Assembly (NCBI RefSeq): GCF_018614575.1
Contig: NZ_JAGGOJ010000002.1
Location: forward strand, 1 to 64,000
DNA from: Streptomyces sp. ISL-10
Lineage (GTDB): Bacteria > Actinomycetota > Actinomycetes > Streptomycetales > Streptomycetaceae
DNA: 64,000 bases
Direction of reading: 5' to 3'
This document shows positions 53,892 to 63,592 of the stretch, piece by piece; within the stretch, counting starts at the first letter, position 1; each line of letters begins with the position of its first letter. The notes beneath the pieces are model-generated. The model searched no databases. It was not told where the DNA came from and saw only the letters and a program-made list of their open reading frames with translations. A program made the position numbers and the translations under genes.

Positions 53892-55367
53892 ATGCTGCAC
53901 ACTCCCCGACGCCGCCTGCGTGCCCTGCTGATGGCCGCAGCATCGGCCGGCCTCGTCGCCGCGACACTGCCCGAACCCACCGCCCTCGGGATCGGCGACC
54001 GGCTCTTCCCCCAGCTGGGCAACCCCGGTTACGACGTCGTCGCGTACGACATCGCCCTCACCTATACAGGCAGCAACACCAAACCCCTGGACGCCGTCAC
54101 CAAGATCGACGCGTTGACGCACGAGCGTCTCGACCGGGTCAACCTCGACTTCAGCCATGGCACGGTCCGCTCGGTCGAGGTCAACGGCAGCCCCGCCGAG
54201 TTCGCGTCCGCCGGTGAGGACCTCGTCGTCGAGCCCTCCACGCCCCTCGCCGCCGGATCGCACCTGCAGATCACCGTCACGCACACCAGCGACCCGCGCG
54301 GGCCCAAGACCGCCGGCGGGTGGGTGCGCACCGGCGACGGACTGGTGATGGCCAACCAGGCCGACGCGGCCCATCGCGTCTTCCCCTGCAACGACCACCC
54401 CTCGGACAAGGCGTACTTCACCTTCCGTGTCACCACCCCCGACAACCTGACAGCCGTCGCCAACGGTCAGCAGGTGGCCCGTTCCCGGAACGGCACCAGC
54501 GCCTCCTGGGTCTACCGGACCGGCCACCCCATGGCCTCCGAACTCGCCCAGGTCGCCATCGGCCGTTCCGCCGTCGTCGAGCGGCAGGGCCCGCACGGCG
54601 TGCCCATCCGCGACGTCGTCCCCGTCGCCGACAAGGCCAGGCTCGAACCCTGGCTGAAGAAGACCCCCGGCCACCTGCGGTGGATGGAGGAAAAGGTCGG
54701 CGCCTACCCCTTTGAGACATACGGCCTGCTGGTCGCCGACGCCGACACCGGTTTCGAGCTGGAGACCCAGACGCTGTCGCTCTTCGAGCGGTCCCTGTTC
54801 ACCGACGCCGCCTACCCCGAGTGGTACGTCGACTCGGTCATGGTCCATGAACTGGCCCACCACTGGTTCGGCAACAGCGTGTCGCCCCGTACCTGGTCCG
54901 ACCTGTGGCTCAACGAGGGGCACGCCACCTGGTACCAGGCGCTGTACGCCGAGGAGAAGGCGAAGCAGCCGCTGGTCGAACGGATGCGGCAGGCCTACCG
55001 CCTCTCCGACGGCTGGCGAGCGGCCGGAGGGCCGCCCGCTGCACCACAGGCGCCGGCGCCGGGACAGAAGCTCGGTCTCTTCCGGCCTGTGGTCTACGAC
55101 GGCAGTGCCCTCGTCCTGTACGCCCTGCGGCAGACGATCGGCGAGGCCGCCTTCGCACGGCTGGAGCGGGAGTGGGTCACCCGATACCGGGACGCCACGG
55201 CGAGCACGAAGGAGTTCACCCAGCTCGCATCCCGCGTCGCGGGGCGTGACCTCAGCGGATTCTTCGACGACTGGCTCTACGAGAAGAAGACACCGGCCAT
55301 GCCGGGCCACCCGGACTGGCGCAGCGTGGCCCCGAAGCCCGCGCCGCCCGCTGAAAAATTGGCGTGA
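53892..55367 (+). CDS. Secreted M1-family metallopeptidase
   Basis: The 491-aa zinc aminopeptidase-like protein has an N-terminal signal (RRRLRALLMAAASAGLVAAT). The zinc site is HELAHHWFG (H319, H323) with the third ligand E342 in LWLNEGHA. The GAMEN-like substrate motif reads GFELETQTLS, a variation seen in secreted bacterial M1 peptidases. A C-terminal helical domain is shortened relative to classical aminopeptidase N (about 870 aa). A Pro/Ala-rich loop (about 380-393) is inserted. It is probably extracellular and involved in peptide breakdown. Confidence 0.9.
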   Translation: MLHTPRRRLRALLMAAASAGLVAATLPEPTALGIGDRLFPQLGNPGYDVVAYDIALTYTGSNTKPLDAVTKIDALTHERLDRVNLDFSHGTVRSVEVNGSPAEFASAGEDLVVEPSTPLAAGSHLQITVTHTSDPRGPKTAGGWVRTGDGLVMANQADAAHRVFPCNDHPSDKAYFTFRVTTPDNLTAVANGQQVARSRNGTSASWVYRTGHPMASELAQVAIGRSAVVERQGPHGVPIRDVVPVADKARLEPWLKKTPGHLRWMEEKVGAYPFETYGLLVADADTGFELETQTLSLFERSLFTDAAYPEWYVDSVMVHELAHHWFGNSVSPRTWSDLWLNEGHATWYQALYAEEKAKQPLVERMRQAYRLSDGWRAAGGPPAAPQAPAPGQKLGLFRPVVYDGSALVLYALRQTIGEAAFARLEREWVTRYRDATASTKEFTQLASRVAGRDLSGFFDDWLYEKKTPAMPGHPDWRSVAPKPAPPAEKLA

Positions 55368-55538
55368 CTGCCCCGGGAGGTCCGTGGGACCATTCAAGAG
55401 GCGGTCGACGCTGCCGGGGCCGGGAACCCCTAGGGGAATCTTCCGGGGCCGTGACACGTTGTGACTATTGAAACCAGGGCACACTGCCCTTGTGGGCACG
55501 CCGCTCGCATCCGCTCTTTCCATCGACGTAAGGATCCA

Positions 55539-57029
55539 ATGACCTCCTCTTCTTCCCCTTCCCAGGACGAGCAGAGCTTCGCGGAGACGCGCACCGAGAG
55601 CCTTCGGGCCGATGCCCTGATGGAAGAGGACGTCGCCTGGAGCTACGAGATCGACACCGAGCGGGACGGCGATCAGTTCGACCGCTCCGAGCGGGCCGCT
55701 CTGCGGCGCGTGGCGGGCCTTTCCACCGAACTCGAAGACGTCACCGAGGTCGAGTACCGGCAGCTGCGCCTGGAGCGCGTCGTGCTGGTCGGTGTGTGGA
55801 CCTCGGGGACGGTGCAGGACGCCGAGAACTCGCTCGCGGAGCTCGCCGCACTCGCCGAGACCGCAGGCGCGCTGGTGCTCGACGGCGTCATCCAGCGGCG
55901 CGACAAGCCCGACCCGGCCACCTACATCGGATCGGGCAAGGCGACCGAGCTGCGCGACATCGTGCTCGAAACCGGAGCCGACACCGTCGTCTGCGACGGT
56001 GAGCTCAGCCCCGGCCAGCTCATCCACCTCGAGGACGTCGTCAAGGTCAAGGTGGTGGACCGCACCGCCCTGATCCTCGACATCTTCGCCCAGCACGCCA
56101 AGTCCCGAGAGGGCAAGGCGCAGGTCGCCCTGGCGCAGATGCAGTACATGCTGCCCAGGCTGCGCGGCTGGGGGCAGTCGCTGTCCCGGCAGATGGGTGG
56201 CGGCGGCGGTGGCGGCATGGCCACCCGAGGCCCCGGTGAGACCAAGATCGAGACGGATCGGCGACGGATCCGCGAGAAGATGGCGAAGATGCGCCGTGAG
56301 ATCGCGGAGATGAAGACCGGCCGCGAGATCAAGCGCCAGGAGCGCCGCCGCAACAAGGTGCCGTCGGTCGCGATCGCCGGTTACACCAACGCCGGCAAGT
56401 CGTCCCTGCTCAATCGCCTCACCGGCGCCGGTGTCCTGGTGGAGAACGCGCTGTTCGCCACCCTGGACCCCACCGTCCGCCGCGCCGAGACCCCGGGCGG
56501 CCGGCTCTACACCCTCGCCGACACCGTCGGATTCGTCCGGCACCTGCCGCACCACCTGGTCGAGGCGTTCCGCTCCACGATGGAGGAGGTCGGCGACTCC
56601 GACCTGATCCTGCACGTGGTGGACGGTTCGCATCCGGCTCCGGAGGAGCAGTTGGCTGCCGTGCGCGAGGTGATCCGCGACGTGGGCGCGCTGGACGTGC
56701 CCGAGATCGTCGTGATCAACAAGGCGGACGCGGCCGATCCGCTGATGCTGCAGCGACTGCTGCGCATCGAGCGGCACGCCATCGCCGTCTCGGCCCGCAC
56801 CGGTGCGGGCATCGGAGACCTGCTGGAGCTCATCGACGCAGAACTGCCCCGCCCGGAGGTCGAGATCGAGGCCCTCGTCCCGTACACCCGGGGCGGGCTC
56901 GTCTCCCGTGCGCACGCCGAGGGCGAGGTCATCTCCGAGGAGCACACCACGGAGGGCACCCTGCTCAAGGCGCGGGTCCACGAAGAGCTGGCCTCCGCAC
57001 TGGCTCCCTACACACCGGCGACCCGCTGA
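55539..57029 (+). CDS. hflX: Ribosome-associated GTPase HflX
   Basis: The 496-aa GTPase splits stalled 70S ribosomes in other bacteria. The N-terminal HflX domain includes DGVIQRRDKPDPATYIGSGK and a Gly-rich loop (QMGGGGGGGMATRGPGETKI). The G domain has G1 AGYTNAGKSS (K287), G3 DTVGFVRHLPHHLVEAF, G4 NKAD and G5 SARTG. The start ATG 55539 follows AAGGA. A bidirectional terminator lies 36 nt after the stop. Confidence 0.95.
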   Translation: MTSSSSPSQDEQSFAETRTESLRADALMEEDVAWSYEIDTERDGDQFDRSERAALRRVAGLSTELEDVTEVEYRQLRLERVVLVGVWTSGTVQDAENSLAELAALAETAGALVLDGVIQRRDKPDPATYIGSGKATELRDIVLETGADTVVCDGELSPGQLIHLEDVVKVKVVDRTALILDIFAQHAKSREGKAQVALAQMQYMLPRLRGWGQSLSRQMGGGGGGGMATRGPGETKIETDRRRIREKMAKMRREIAEMKTGREIKRQERRRNKVPSVAIAGYTNAGKSSLLNRLTGAGVLVENALFATLDPTVRRAETPGGRLYTLADTVGFVRHLPHHLVEAFRSTMEEVGDSDLILHVVDGSHPAPEEQLAAVREVIRDVGALDVPEIVVINKADAADPLMLQRLLRIERHAIAVSARTGAGIGDLLELIDAELPRPEVEIEALVPYTRGGLVSRAHAEGEVISEEHTTEGTLLKARVHEELASALAPYTPATR

Positions 57030-57065
57030 CGCGGTACAGCGGTCCAGCGGTCCCCGGAACGAAAC

Positions 57066-57100
57066 GGAAGGCCCGCCTCCCTGAAGGAGGCGGGCCTTCC
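57066..57100. terminator. Bidirectional terminator between hflX and protease gene
   Basis: A perfect 15-bp stem (57066-57080 with 57086-57100) with a 5-nt loop lies between two convergent genes. The T tract is weak on the plus strand (CGCGTTGT). Confidence 0.85.
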
Positions 57101-57127
57101 GCGTTGTCCAGCCGGTGCTCGAAGGGC

Positions 57128-58303
57128 CTACCGGCCCGCGAACTTGTCGCTCATCACCGAGAAGATCTGCTGCGCCCCGCGGTCCAGCCGCGGGCCGGCC
57201 AGCCAGCCCGAAGTGACCGGGCCGATCGACGTGTTGGAGACGAGCACCGTCTTGCCGCCGGGCTGCCGGACGAACCAGCCGCCGCCCGAGGAGCCGCCCG
57301 TCATGGTGCAGCCGATGCGCCACATCGTCGGCGTGCCGGGGGCGATGGAGAGCCGGCCGGGCCGGTCCACGCACTTGTGCATGATCGCGCCGTTGTACGG
57401 CGGTGCCGCCGGGTAGCCCCACGCGCCCATCGTGTCGATGCTCTTCGCCTCAGGAGCCTCGAAGTCGACGTCGAGGGCGGCGCCCACCGTCTCCTCCGGC
57501 GACTTGGAGCCCCGCTCCGGCTTCACATGCATCACGGCGTAGTCGTAGGGGGCGCCGGTGCCGCCCGTGGGACCGCCCTGGTCGATCCACTCGCCCGACG
57601 TGGCGACCCAGTCCGCCCAGTAGACGCCGTACGGGGCGATCTCCTGGGGCTGCGCCTTCTCCAGCGCGGCGGGGGACTTGCCCTTGTCGTTGTAGGCCGG
57701 GACGAAGGCGATGTTGCGGTACCAGCCGCCGGCCCGGCCCGCGTGGACGCAATGACCGGCGGTCCAGACGAGATTCGACCGGCCCGGGTTCTTCGGGTCC
57801 TTGACGACCGTCGCCGAACAGACCATCGAGCCCTCAGGGGCGTCGAAGAACACCTTGCCGACCGGTGCGGCGTTCTTGTGGTAAGGCCTCTTCTCCGCCT
57901 CGGCCCGCACTGGGCGCGGCTCCGGGTCGGTGACGTCCTGGTCACCGGAGATGTCGCCGGCGGCGAGCGTCTTGGCCGGTGCCTTGGCCGTCGTCATCCG
58001 CTCGGGCTTCCACAGACCCTCGATCACCGGGTTGACGAAGTCCTTGGCATCACGCAGCCACTTGTCCTTCTCCCAGTTCTTCCACTCGCCGTTCTTCCAC
58101 TTGTCGAGGTCGACACCGTGGTCCTTGAGCTTGTCGGCCAGGTCGGCTGGAAGTGCGGCGTCTGCGCCGCCGTTGCCTGCGCCTGCCGCGGAGGCGGCGG
58201 GCTTGTCGGCAGCCTGGTCCTCGCCGGGCCCGCAGGCGGTCGCCGTCAGCGCGAGAGCCGAGACGAGGCCGGCGGCAGCCAGCAGCGGACGTATGGATCG
58301 CAT
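57128..58303 (-). CDS. Trypsin-like serine protease lipoprotein, paralogue A
   Basis: The 391-aa protein has a lipoprotein signal with lipobox LTATAC (C24). A Lys/Trp-rich N-terminal segment (HGVDLDKWKNGEWKNWEKDK, then WLRDAKDFVNPVI) precedes a chymotrypsin-fold domain. Catalytic residues appear in VWTAGHCVHAG (His), APYDYAVMHV (Asp) and TMTGGSSGGGW (Ser). It is anchored outside the cell. It is a tandem duplicate of the gene upstream (58709-59884), of equal length. The start ATG 58303 follows AGGGGGA. Substrate and role are unknown. Confidence 0.88.
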   Translation of the reverse strand: MRSIRPLLAAAGLVSALALTATACGPGEDQAADKPAASAAGAGNGGADAALPADLADKLKDHGVDLDKWKNGEWKNWEKDKWLRDAKDFVNPVIEGLWKPERMTTAKAPAKTLAAGDISGDQDVTDPEPRPVRAEAEKRPYHKNAAPVGKVFFDAPEGSMVCSATVVKDPKNPGRSNLVWTAGHCVHAGRAGGWYRNIAFVPAYNDKGKSPAALEKAQPQEIAPYGVYWADWVATSGEWIDQGGPTGGTGAPYDYAVMHVKPERGSKSPEETVGAALDVDFEAPEAKSIDTMGAWGYPAAPPYNGAIMHKCVDRPGRLSIAPGTPTMWRIGCTMTGGSSGGGWFVRQPGGKTVLVSNTSIGPVTSGWLAGPRLDRGAQQIFSVMSDKFAGR

Positions 58304-58708
58304 GGAAACGATTCCCCCTGAAGTACGTGCGAAATGTGCCGTGAACGCGGGTGCACCAGCGCCTGATGCGACACGTCGAGGCAGGTGCGCACTGCGTACT
58401 TGCCATGGGCGTGTCATGCGAAGAGGCGGCGGCCTTCCGGAGCCGCCGCGGGTGCGGCACCACTCTAAGCCGGTGCGCAGGCGCGCAGTTGAGGCCGGTC
58501 GGCAACTCCACGGAGTCTCCACGTGATCAGCAAGGGGCGCCCGGCCTCACGGCCGAACGCCCCTGCTCTCACTCACGCCTCTGGTCCGTCACGCCTCCGG
58601 CCCCTCACACGGCGGCTCCGTCGACGCGAGGTTCTGTCACGCGGCGGCTGCGACAGAGGAGGCTCTGTCACGCGACGGCTTCGTCATGCGAACGCGGACA
58701 TCCCCCGG
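58304..58708. other. Intergenic region between protease paralogues
   Basis: These 405 nt contain the terminator of paralogue B (58533-58564) and the presumed promoter of paralogue A. TCTGTCACGCG followed by CGGCT occurs at 58633-58649 and, with small changes, at 58664-58680. No gene is supported. Confidence 0.6.
58533..58564 (-). terminator. Terminator after protease paralogue B
   Basis: AGGGGCG (58533-58539) pairs with CGCCCCT (58558-58564), and an inner GGCC-TCAC-GGCC hairpin caps it, with a small internal loop. On the minus strand TTGCTGATC follows. It lies 145 nt after the stop of paralogue B. Confidence 0.6.
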
Positions 58709-59884
58709 TCACTGCCCCGCGAACTTCTTGCTGACCGCCGTGTAGACGCCCTCGGCCTCCTTGCCGAGGCGCGGACCCGCCAGCCAGCCGGCCGTCACCG
58801 GGCCGATGGAGGTGTTGGACACCAGGGCAGGCTTGCCGTCCTGGCCCTCGGCCACCCAGCCGCCACCGGAGGAACCGCCGGTCATCGTGCATCCGATGCG
58901 GTACATCGTCGGCTCCTCGGCCTTCAAGGAGAGCCGGCCCGGCTTGTCGGCGCACTGGAACAGCTTCTGGCCGTCGTACGGCGGAGCCGCCGGGTAGCCG
59001 GTCGCCGTCATGGCCGCGATGTCGGGTACCGCCGGGGCGTTGAAGTCGACCGGCAGCGCGGCGCCGACCGTCTCCTCGAGCGACTTGCCCGTGCTGCCCT
59101 TCTCCGGGGTGACGTGGATGACCGCGAAGTCGTACGGCGCACCCTGGCCGCCGGTCGCCGCGCCCTGGGCGATCCACTGCTCGGACGTCTGGGCCCAGTC
59201 GCCCCACCACACGCCGTACGGAGCGATCTCCTCCTTCGGAGCCTTCTCCAGCTCCGAGGTGGGCTTGGCGCTGTCGTTGTACGACGGGACGAAGGCGATG
59301 TTGCGGTACCAGCCGCCGCTCTTGCCGGCGTGGACGCAGTGGCCGGCCGTCCACACCATGTTCGACTTGCCCGGGTTGGCGGGGTCCTTCACCACGGTGG
59401 CGGAGCAGACCATCGAGCCCTGCGGGCCGTCGAAGAAGACCTTGCCCGCCTCGGCGGCGCTCGCGTGGTACGGGGCCTTCACCGGCACGGCGTCGACGGG
59501 CTTCGGCGTCGGGTCGGTGACACCCTCGTCACCCGAGATGTCCGGGTCCACGGGCTTCGCCGGCGGCTTGTCCGCATCGCGCATCCGGTCGGGGTCCCAC
59601 AGGTCCTCGATGATCGGGTTGACATAGTCCTTGGCCTCACGGAGCCACTTGTCCTTGTCCCAGTTCTTCCACTCGCCGTTCTTCCACTTGTCCAGGTCGA
59701 TCCCGTGCTCCTTGAGCCGGTCCTTGAGATCGTCCGGAATCGTGATCTTGTCGTCGGCGGTCTGACTGGCCGGGGCACTCGGCTTGTCGCCCGCGGTGTC
59801 CTCGCTCGGACCGCAGGCGGTGGCAGCCAGCGCCAGCACGGCGGCAAGGGACGCCGCTGCCAGCGTCGGGCGAATGGGTCGCAT
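58709..59884 (-). CDS. Trypsin-like serine protease lipoprotein, paralogue B
   Basis: The 391-aa protein is closely similar to paralogue A over its whole length. The lipobox is LAATAC (C24). The shared N-terminal motif reads GIDLDKWKNGEWKNWDKDK, then WLREAKDYVNPII. Catalytic motifs are VWTAGHCVHAG, APYDFAVIHV and TMTGGSSGGGW. GWYRNIAFVPSYND is also conserved. ATG 59884 follows AGGGGGATCACGAG. It is divergent from the siderophore operon. Confidence 0.88.
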   Translation of the reverse strand: MRPIRPTLAAASLAAVLALAATACGPSEDTAGDKPSAPASQTADDKITIPDDLKDRLKEHGIDLDKWKNGEWKNWDKDKWLREAKDYVNPIIEDLWDPDRMRDADKPPAKPVDPDISGDEGVTDPTPKPVDAVPVKAPYHASAAEAGKVFFDGPQGSMVCSATVVKDPANPGKSNMVWTAGHCVHAGKSGGWYRNIAFVPSYNDSAKPTSELEKAPKEEIAPYGVWWGDWAQTSEQWIAQGAATGGQGAPYDFAVIHVTPEKGSTGKSLEETVGAALPVDFNAPAVPDIAAMTATGYPAAPPYDGQKLFQCADKPGRLSLKAEEPTMYRIGCTMTGGSSGGGWVAEGQDGKPALVSNTSIGPVTAGWLAGPRLGKEAEGVYTAVSKKFAGQ

Positions 59885-60180
59885 CTCGTGATCCCCCTGG
59901 GACTTCGGTGCTGCTGTTCTGTCTGAACTTCAGGCAACTGTCGGCAATGTCGGTGCTTTTGGCGGCGAACCGGCCCGCCGCCGTCCCGGTGGATCCCGCC
60001 GCCGGGTGCGGCCCCCACTATGCCGGTGCCGATGGGGACGGCGTGCACCAGGTCCGCGGTTCCGCCCGCGCAAGGATCTTCCTCCCGGCCGTGATCCCCG
60101 GCCCGCCGCGTCGTTGGTACGGGCGGGGGACACGGAGGGCGGCCTCGACGCCGAGCGGTTGCAGGCCCGGAGCCGTACCC
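59885..60180. promoter_or_regulatory. Divergent region between protease B and siderophore operon
   Basis: GTTC-TGTCT-GAAC (59916-59928) is an inverted repeat 32 nt before the protease start and could be an operator. No 19-bp iron box of the DmdR/IdeR type (TTAGGTTAGGCTAACCTAA) was seen in this interval. The remainder before the aminotransferase is GC-rich without further structure. Confidence 0.5.
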
Positions 60181-61593
60181 ATGGGAGACGCAACCGTGAC
60201 AGCGGGAGGACCAACAGCCGTGGCCGTGACCGAACCTGCTCCGACCGCCCCGGCCGCCCAGGAGGGCATCCTGCGCCGGCAGTCGTTGCGCGAATCGGCC
60301 GCCCGCACCTATGCGCGTTCGCTGCCCATCGTGCCCGTACGCGCCCGGGGCCTGACGATCGAGGGCGCCGACGGCCGCCGCTACCTCGACTGCCTCTCCG
60401 GAGCCGGCGCCCTTGCGCTCGGGCACAACCACCCCGTCGTCCTCGAAGCCATCAGGAAGGTCCTCGACTCCGGTGCGCCGCTGCACATCCTGGACCTGGC
60501 CACACCCGTCAAGGACGCCTTCACCACCGAGCTGTTCGCCACCCTCCCACCGCAGTTCGCCGCCGACGCCCGGATCCAGTTCTGCGGGCCGGCGGGGACC
60601 GACGCCGTCGAGGCGGCACTCAAACTGGTCCGCACCGCGACCGGCCGCAACGGGATCCTCGCCTTCACCGGCGCGTACCACGGCATGACGGCCGGAGCTC
60701 TCGACGCATCGGGCGGCGCCACCGGCGTACGTGTGACACGCCTGCCCTACCCGCACGACTACCGCTGCCCCTTCGGCATCGGCGGCGAGCGCGGGGCCGA
60801 ACTCACCGCACGCTGGACCGAGAACCTCCTCGACGACCCCAAGGGCGGAACACCCGCGCCCGCCGGAATGATCCTCGAACCCGTACAGGGCGAGGGCGGA
60901 GTGATCCCGGCCCCCGACGAGTGGCTGCGCCGGATGCGCCGGATCACCTCCGCCCGCTCCATCCCGCTGATCGCCGACGAGGTGCAGACGGGTGTGGGAC
61001 GCACCGGCACCTTCTGGGCCGTCGAGCACAGCGGCATCGTGCCCGACGTCATGGTGCTGTCCAAGGCCATCGGCGGCTCACTTCCGCTGGCGGTCATCGT
61101 CTACCGGTCCGAGCTCGACACCTGGCAACCAGGAGCGCACGCCGGGACGTTCCGCGGCAATCAGCTCGCGATGGCCGCCGGGGCGGCCACGCTCGCGTAC
61201 GTACGCGAGAACCGCCTCGCCGAACGGGCCGCCACCCTCGGCGCCCGCATGCTGTCCCGCCTGCAGGGCCTGGCCGCCGCCCACCCCTGCATGGGAGACG
61301 TGCGGGGCCGGGGACTGATGATCGGCGTGGAGCTGGTCGACCCCGACTCCACCGCCCCCGACGCGCTCGTCCCACCGCCCGCTCCCGAACTCGCCGCGAC
61401 CGTCCAGCGCGAGTGTCTGAACCGCGGCCTCATCGTCGAACTCGGCGGACGACACTCCGCCGTCGTCCGCCTCCTTCCTCCGCTCACCCTCACCGACGAA
61501 CAGGCCGTGGCCGTCCTCGACCGCTTCGCGGACGCACTGGCCGCCGCCGAACGCTCCACTCGACGCCGCACCGACAGCGGGCAGTCGTACTGA
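60181..61593 (+). CDS. Class III PLP aminotransferase (diaminobutyrate-2-oxoglutarate type)
   Basis: The 470-aa enzyme is a fold-type I, class III aminotransferase, similar to diaminobutyrate aminotransferases that supply diamines for siderophores. LSGAGALALGHNHPVV, FCGPAGTDAVEAALKL, IADEVQTGVGRTGTFW and the PLP Lys in VLSKAIGGSLP (K295) are conserved. The start is uncertain: ATG 60181 has GGAG 8 nt upstream, while GTG 60196 and GTG 60220 (behind GGGAGGA) are also in frame; true length is 457-470 aa. The IucA/IucC gene follows after 28 nt, forming a siderophore operon. Confidence 0.88.
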   Translation: MGDATVTAGGPTAVAVTEPAPTAPAAQEGILRRQSLRESAARTYARSLPIVPVRARGLTIEGADGRRYLDCLSGAGALALGHNHPVVLEAIRKVLDSGAPLHILDLATPVKDAFTTELFATLPPQFAADARIQFCGPAGTDAVEAALKLVRTATGRNGILAFTGAYHGMTAGALDASGGATGVRVTRLPYPHDYRCPFGIGGERGAELTARWTENLLDDPKGGTPAPAGMILEPVQGEGGVIPAPDEWLRRMRRITSARSIPLIADEVQTGVGRTGTFWAVEHSGIVPDVMVLSKAIGGSLPLAVIVYRSELDTWQPGAHAGTFRGNQLAMAAGAATLAYVRENRLAERAATLGARMLSRLQGLAAAHPCMGDVRGRGLMIGVELVDPDSTAPDALVPPPAPELAATVQRECLNRGLIVELGGRHSAVVRLLPPLTLTDEQAVAVLDRFADALAAAERSTRRRTDSGQSY

Positions 61594-61621
61594 CCCCGGA
61601 CACCGCCACAAGGAAGCCTCC

Positions 61622-63526
61622 GTGAACCCGATCCCCGCACCCGAAGTGCCCGAGGCCCACGGCCGCCCCACCGCCGCACACCTCCCCCACGTCGCCGTGA
61701 GCGGACCGCTCACGGCCGAGGCGGCGACGGTGCCGCGCCAGCAGGGCGGGAGCCTCGACGACGAAACCCCTGACCCCGCACGGCAGTTGCCGACGTCCCC
61801 CGAAACGGCGGATCACCTCGACCACCCGGATCCCCGCCGTGCGGCCGATGCCGCCGCGATCGAGAACCTGCTCCGCTGCTGGGTGCGCGAGAACAACCTT
61901 GCCCCGCCCGACGGCAACACCCTGCGCATCCCGCTCCACGCCAGCGGAACCGCGCTGCTGGTCCCCGTCCGCTACTGGTCGGCCACCGGTTGGCACCGAT
62001 TCGGGCTGCCGTCTCTGGAGAGCAGCCCCCACGATGCCACCACCACCGACGCGGTGACCGTCGCCGCGCTCCTCGGCAGGGAAGCCGGCGGCGCCGAAGG
62101 GACCGATCTCGTCGGCCGTGTCGCCGATTCCGTACAGCGCACCGCGCAGTTCATCGCCCACCGCCGCAGGCTCCCCGCCGCCCCCGAGGCCGCGGACCTC
62201 TTCCTCTCCGCCGAACAGTCCCTCCTGCTCGGCCACCCACTGCACCCCACGCCCAAGAGCCGCGAGGGACTGTCCGACGCCGAGTCCCGTCTCTACTCAC
62301 CCGAGTTGTACGGCGCCTTCCCCCTTCACTGGCTGGCAGTCGACCGCTCCGTCCTCGCCGGTGACTCGGCCTGGACCGAGCGGGGCCGCACGCTCGCCGC
62401 CGAGCAGCTCACCTCCCGCCTCGCCGGTGACCTCCAGGTCCCCGGCGACTGCGCCGCGCTGCCCCTGCATCCCTGGCAGGCACGCGACCTGCGCCACCGG
62501 CCCGCCGTGGCCGCGCTCCTGGACGCCGGTCTCCTCCACGACCTCGGCCCTCACGGGGCCGATTGGCACCCCACCTCCTCCGTCCGTACCGTGCACCGCC
62601 CCGGGGCACCCGCCATGCTCAAACTGTCCCTGGGGCTGCGCATCACCAACTCTCGCCGGGAAAACCTCCGCAAGGAGCTCCACCGTGGTGTGGAGGTCCA
62701 CCGTCTGCTCCGCGCGGGACTCGCCGAGCAGTGGCGCGCCGCCCACCCCGGGTTCGACATCGTGCGCGACCCCGCATGGCTCGCCGTGGACACGCCGGAC
62801 GGAGAACCCGTCCCGGGACTCGACGTCATGCTGCGCCACAACCCCTTTCACCACGGCGACGACGCCGTCTGCATCGCCGCCCTGACGTCCCCCCGGCCGT
62901 GGCCCGGACGCACCGGCACGCACTCGCGACTCTCCGACACGGTCGAGCGCCTCGCCGCCCGCACCGGCCGGCCCGTCGCCGCGGTGGCGGCGGAGTGGCT
63001 CCTGCGCTACCTCGACCAGGTCGTACGCCCCCTGCTCTGGCTCGACGCCACCGCGGGCATCGCCCTCGAAGCGCACCAGCAGAACACGCTGGTACTCCTC
63101 GACCCCGAAGGCTGGCCCGTAGGAGGCCGTTACCGGGACAACCAGGGCTACTACTTCCGCCAGTCCCACCGCGACGCTCTCGAGCGCCGCCTCCCGGGCA
63201 TCGGCCGCGACAGCGACACGTTCGTCTCCGACGACGTCACGGACGAGCGCTTCGCGTACTACCTCGGCATCAACAACGTGCTCGGCCTGATCGGCGCCTT
63301 CGGAGCGCAGCGCCTCGCCGACGAACGGGTCCTCCTCGCCGCCTTCCGGCGCTTCCTGGCGACCCATGTCCGTCTCGGCTCGCCGCTGCCGACGCTGCTC
63401 CTCGAAGCCCCGACGCTGCGGGCCAAGGCCAACCTGCTCACCCGCCTGCACGGCCTCGACGAACTCGTCGGCCCTGTCGACACCCAGTCCGTCTACGTCA
63501 CCATCGCCAACCCTCTCGTGTCCTGA
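61622..63526 (+). CDS. IucA/IucC-family siderophore synthetase
   Basis: The 634-aa NRPS-independent siderophore synthetase joins a carboxylate, usually citrate or a derivative, to an amine or hydroxamate with ATP. Conserved features are LPLHPWQARDL, WHPTSSVRTVHRPG, MLKLSLGLRITNSRRE, ALEAHQQNTLVLL and the C-terminal FhuF-like part (NQGYYFRQSHRD, YLGINNVLGLI). About 75 N-terminal residues are variable and Pro-rich. GTG 61622 follows AAGGAAG. Subtype (A, B or C) cannot be set by eye. Confidence 0.92.
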   Translation: MNPIPAPEVPEAHGRPTAAHLPHVAVSGPLTAEAATVPRQQGGSLDDETPDPARQLPTSPETADHLDHPDPRRAADAAAIENLLRCWVRENNLAPPDGNTLRIPLHASGTALLVPVRYWSATGWHRFGLPSLESSPHDATTTDAVTVAALLGREAGGAEGTDLVGRVADSVQRTAQFIAHRRRLPAAPEAADLFLSAEQSLLLGHPLHPTPKSREGLSDAESRLYSPELYGAFPLHWLAVDRSVLAGDSAWTERGRTLAAEQLTSRLAGDLQVPGDCAALPLHPWQARDLRHRPAVAALLDAGLLHDLGPHGADWHPTSSVRTVHRPGAPAMLKLSLGLRITNSRRENLRKELHRGVEVHRLLRAGLAEQWRAAHPGFDIVRDPAWLAVDTPDGEPVPGLDVMLRHNPFHHGDDAVCIAALTSPRPWPGRTGTHSRLSDTVERLAARTGRPVAAVAAEWLLRYLDQVVRPLLWLDATAGIALEAHQQNTLVLLDPEGWPVGGRYRDNQGYYFRQSHRDALERRLPGIGRDSDTFVSDDVTDERFAYYLGINNVLGLIGAFGAQRLADERVLLAAFRRFLATHVRLGSPLPTLLLEAPTLRAKANLLTRLHGLDELVGPVDTQSVYVTIANPLVS

Positions 63527-63592
63527 GAAGCGTGCGGATCACCGAACGCCGACACCGTGACGCCGTCCGAACGACGAGAGGAGACCGTCGCC

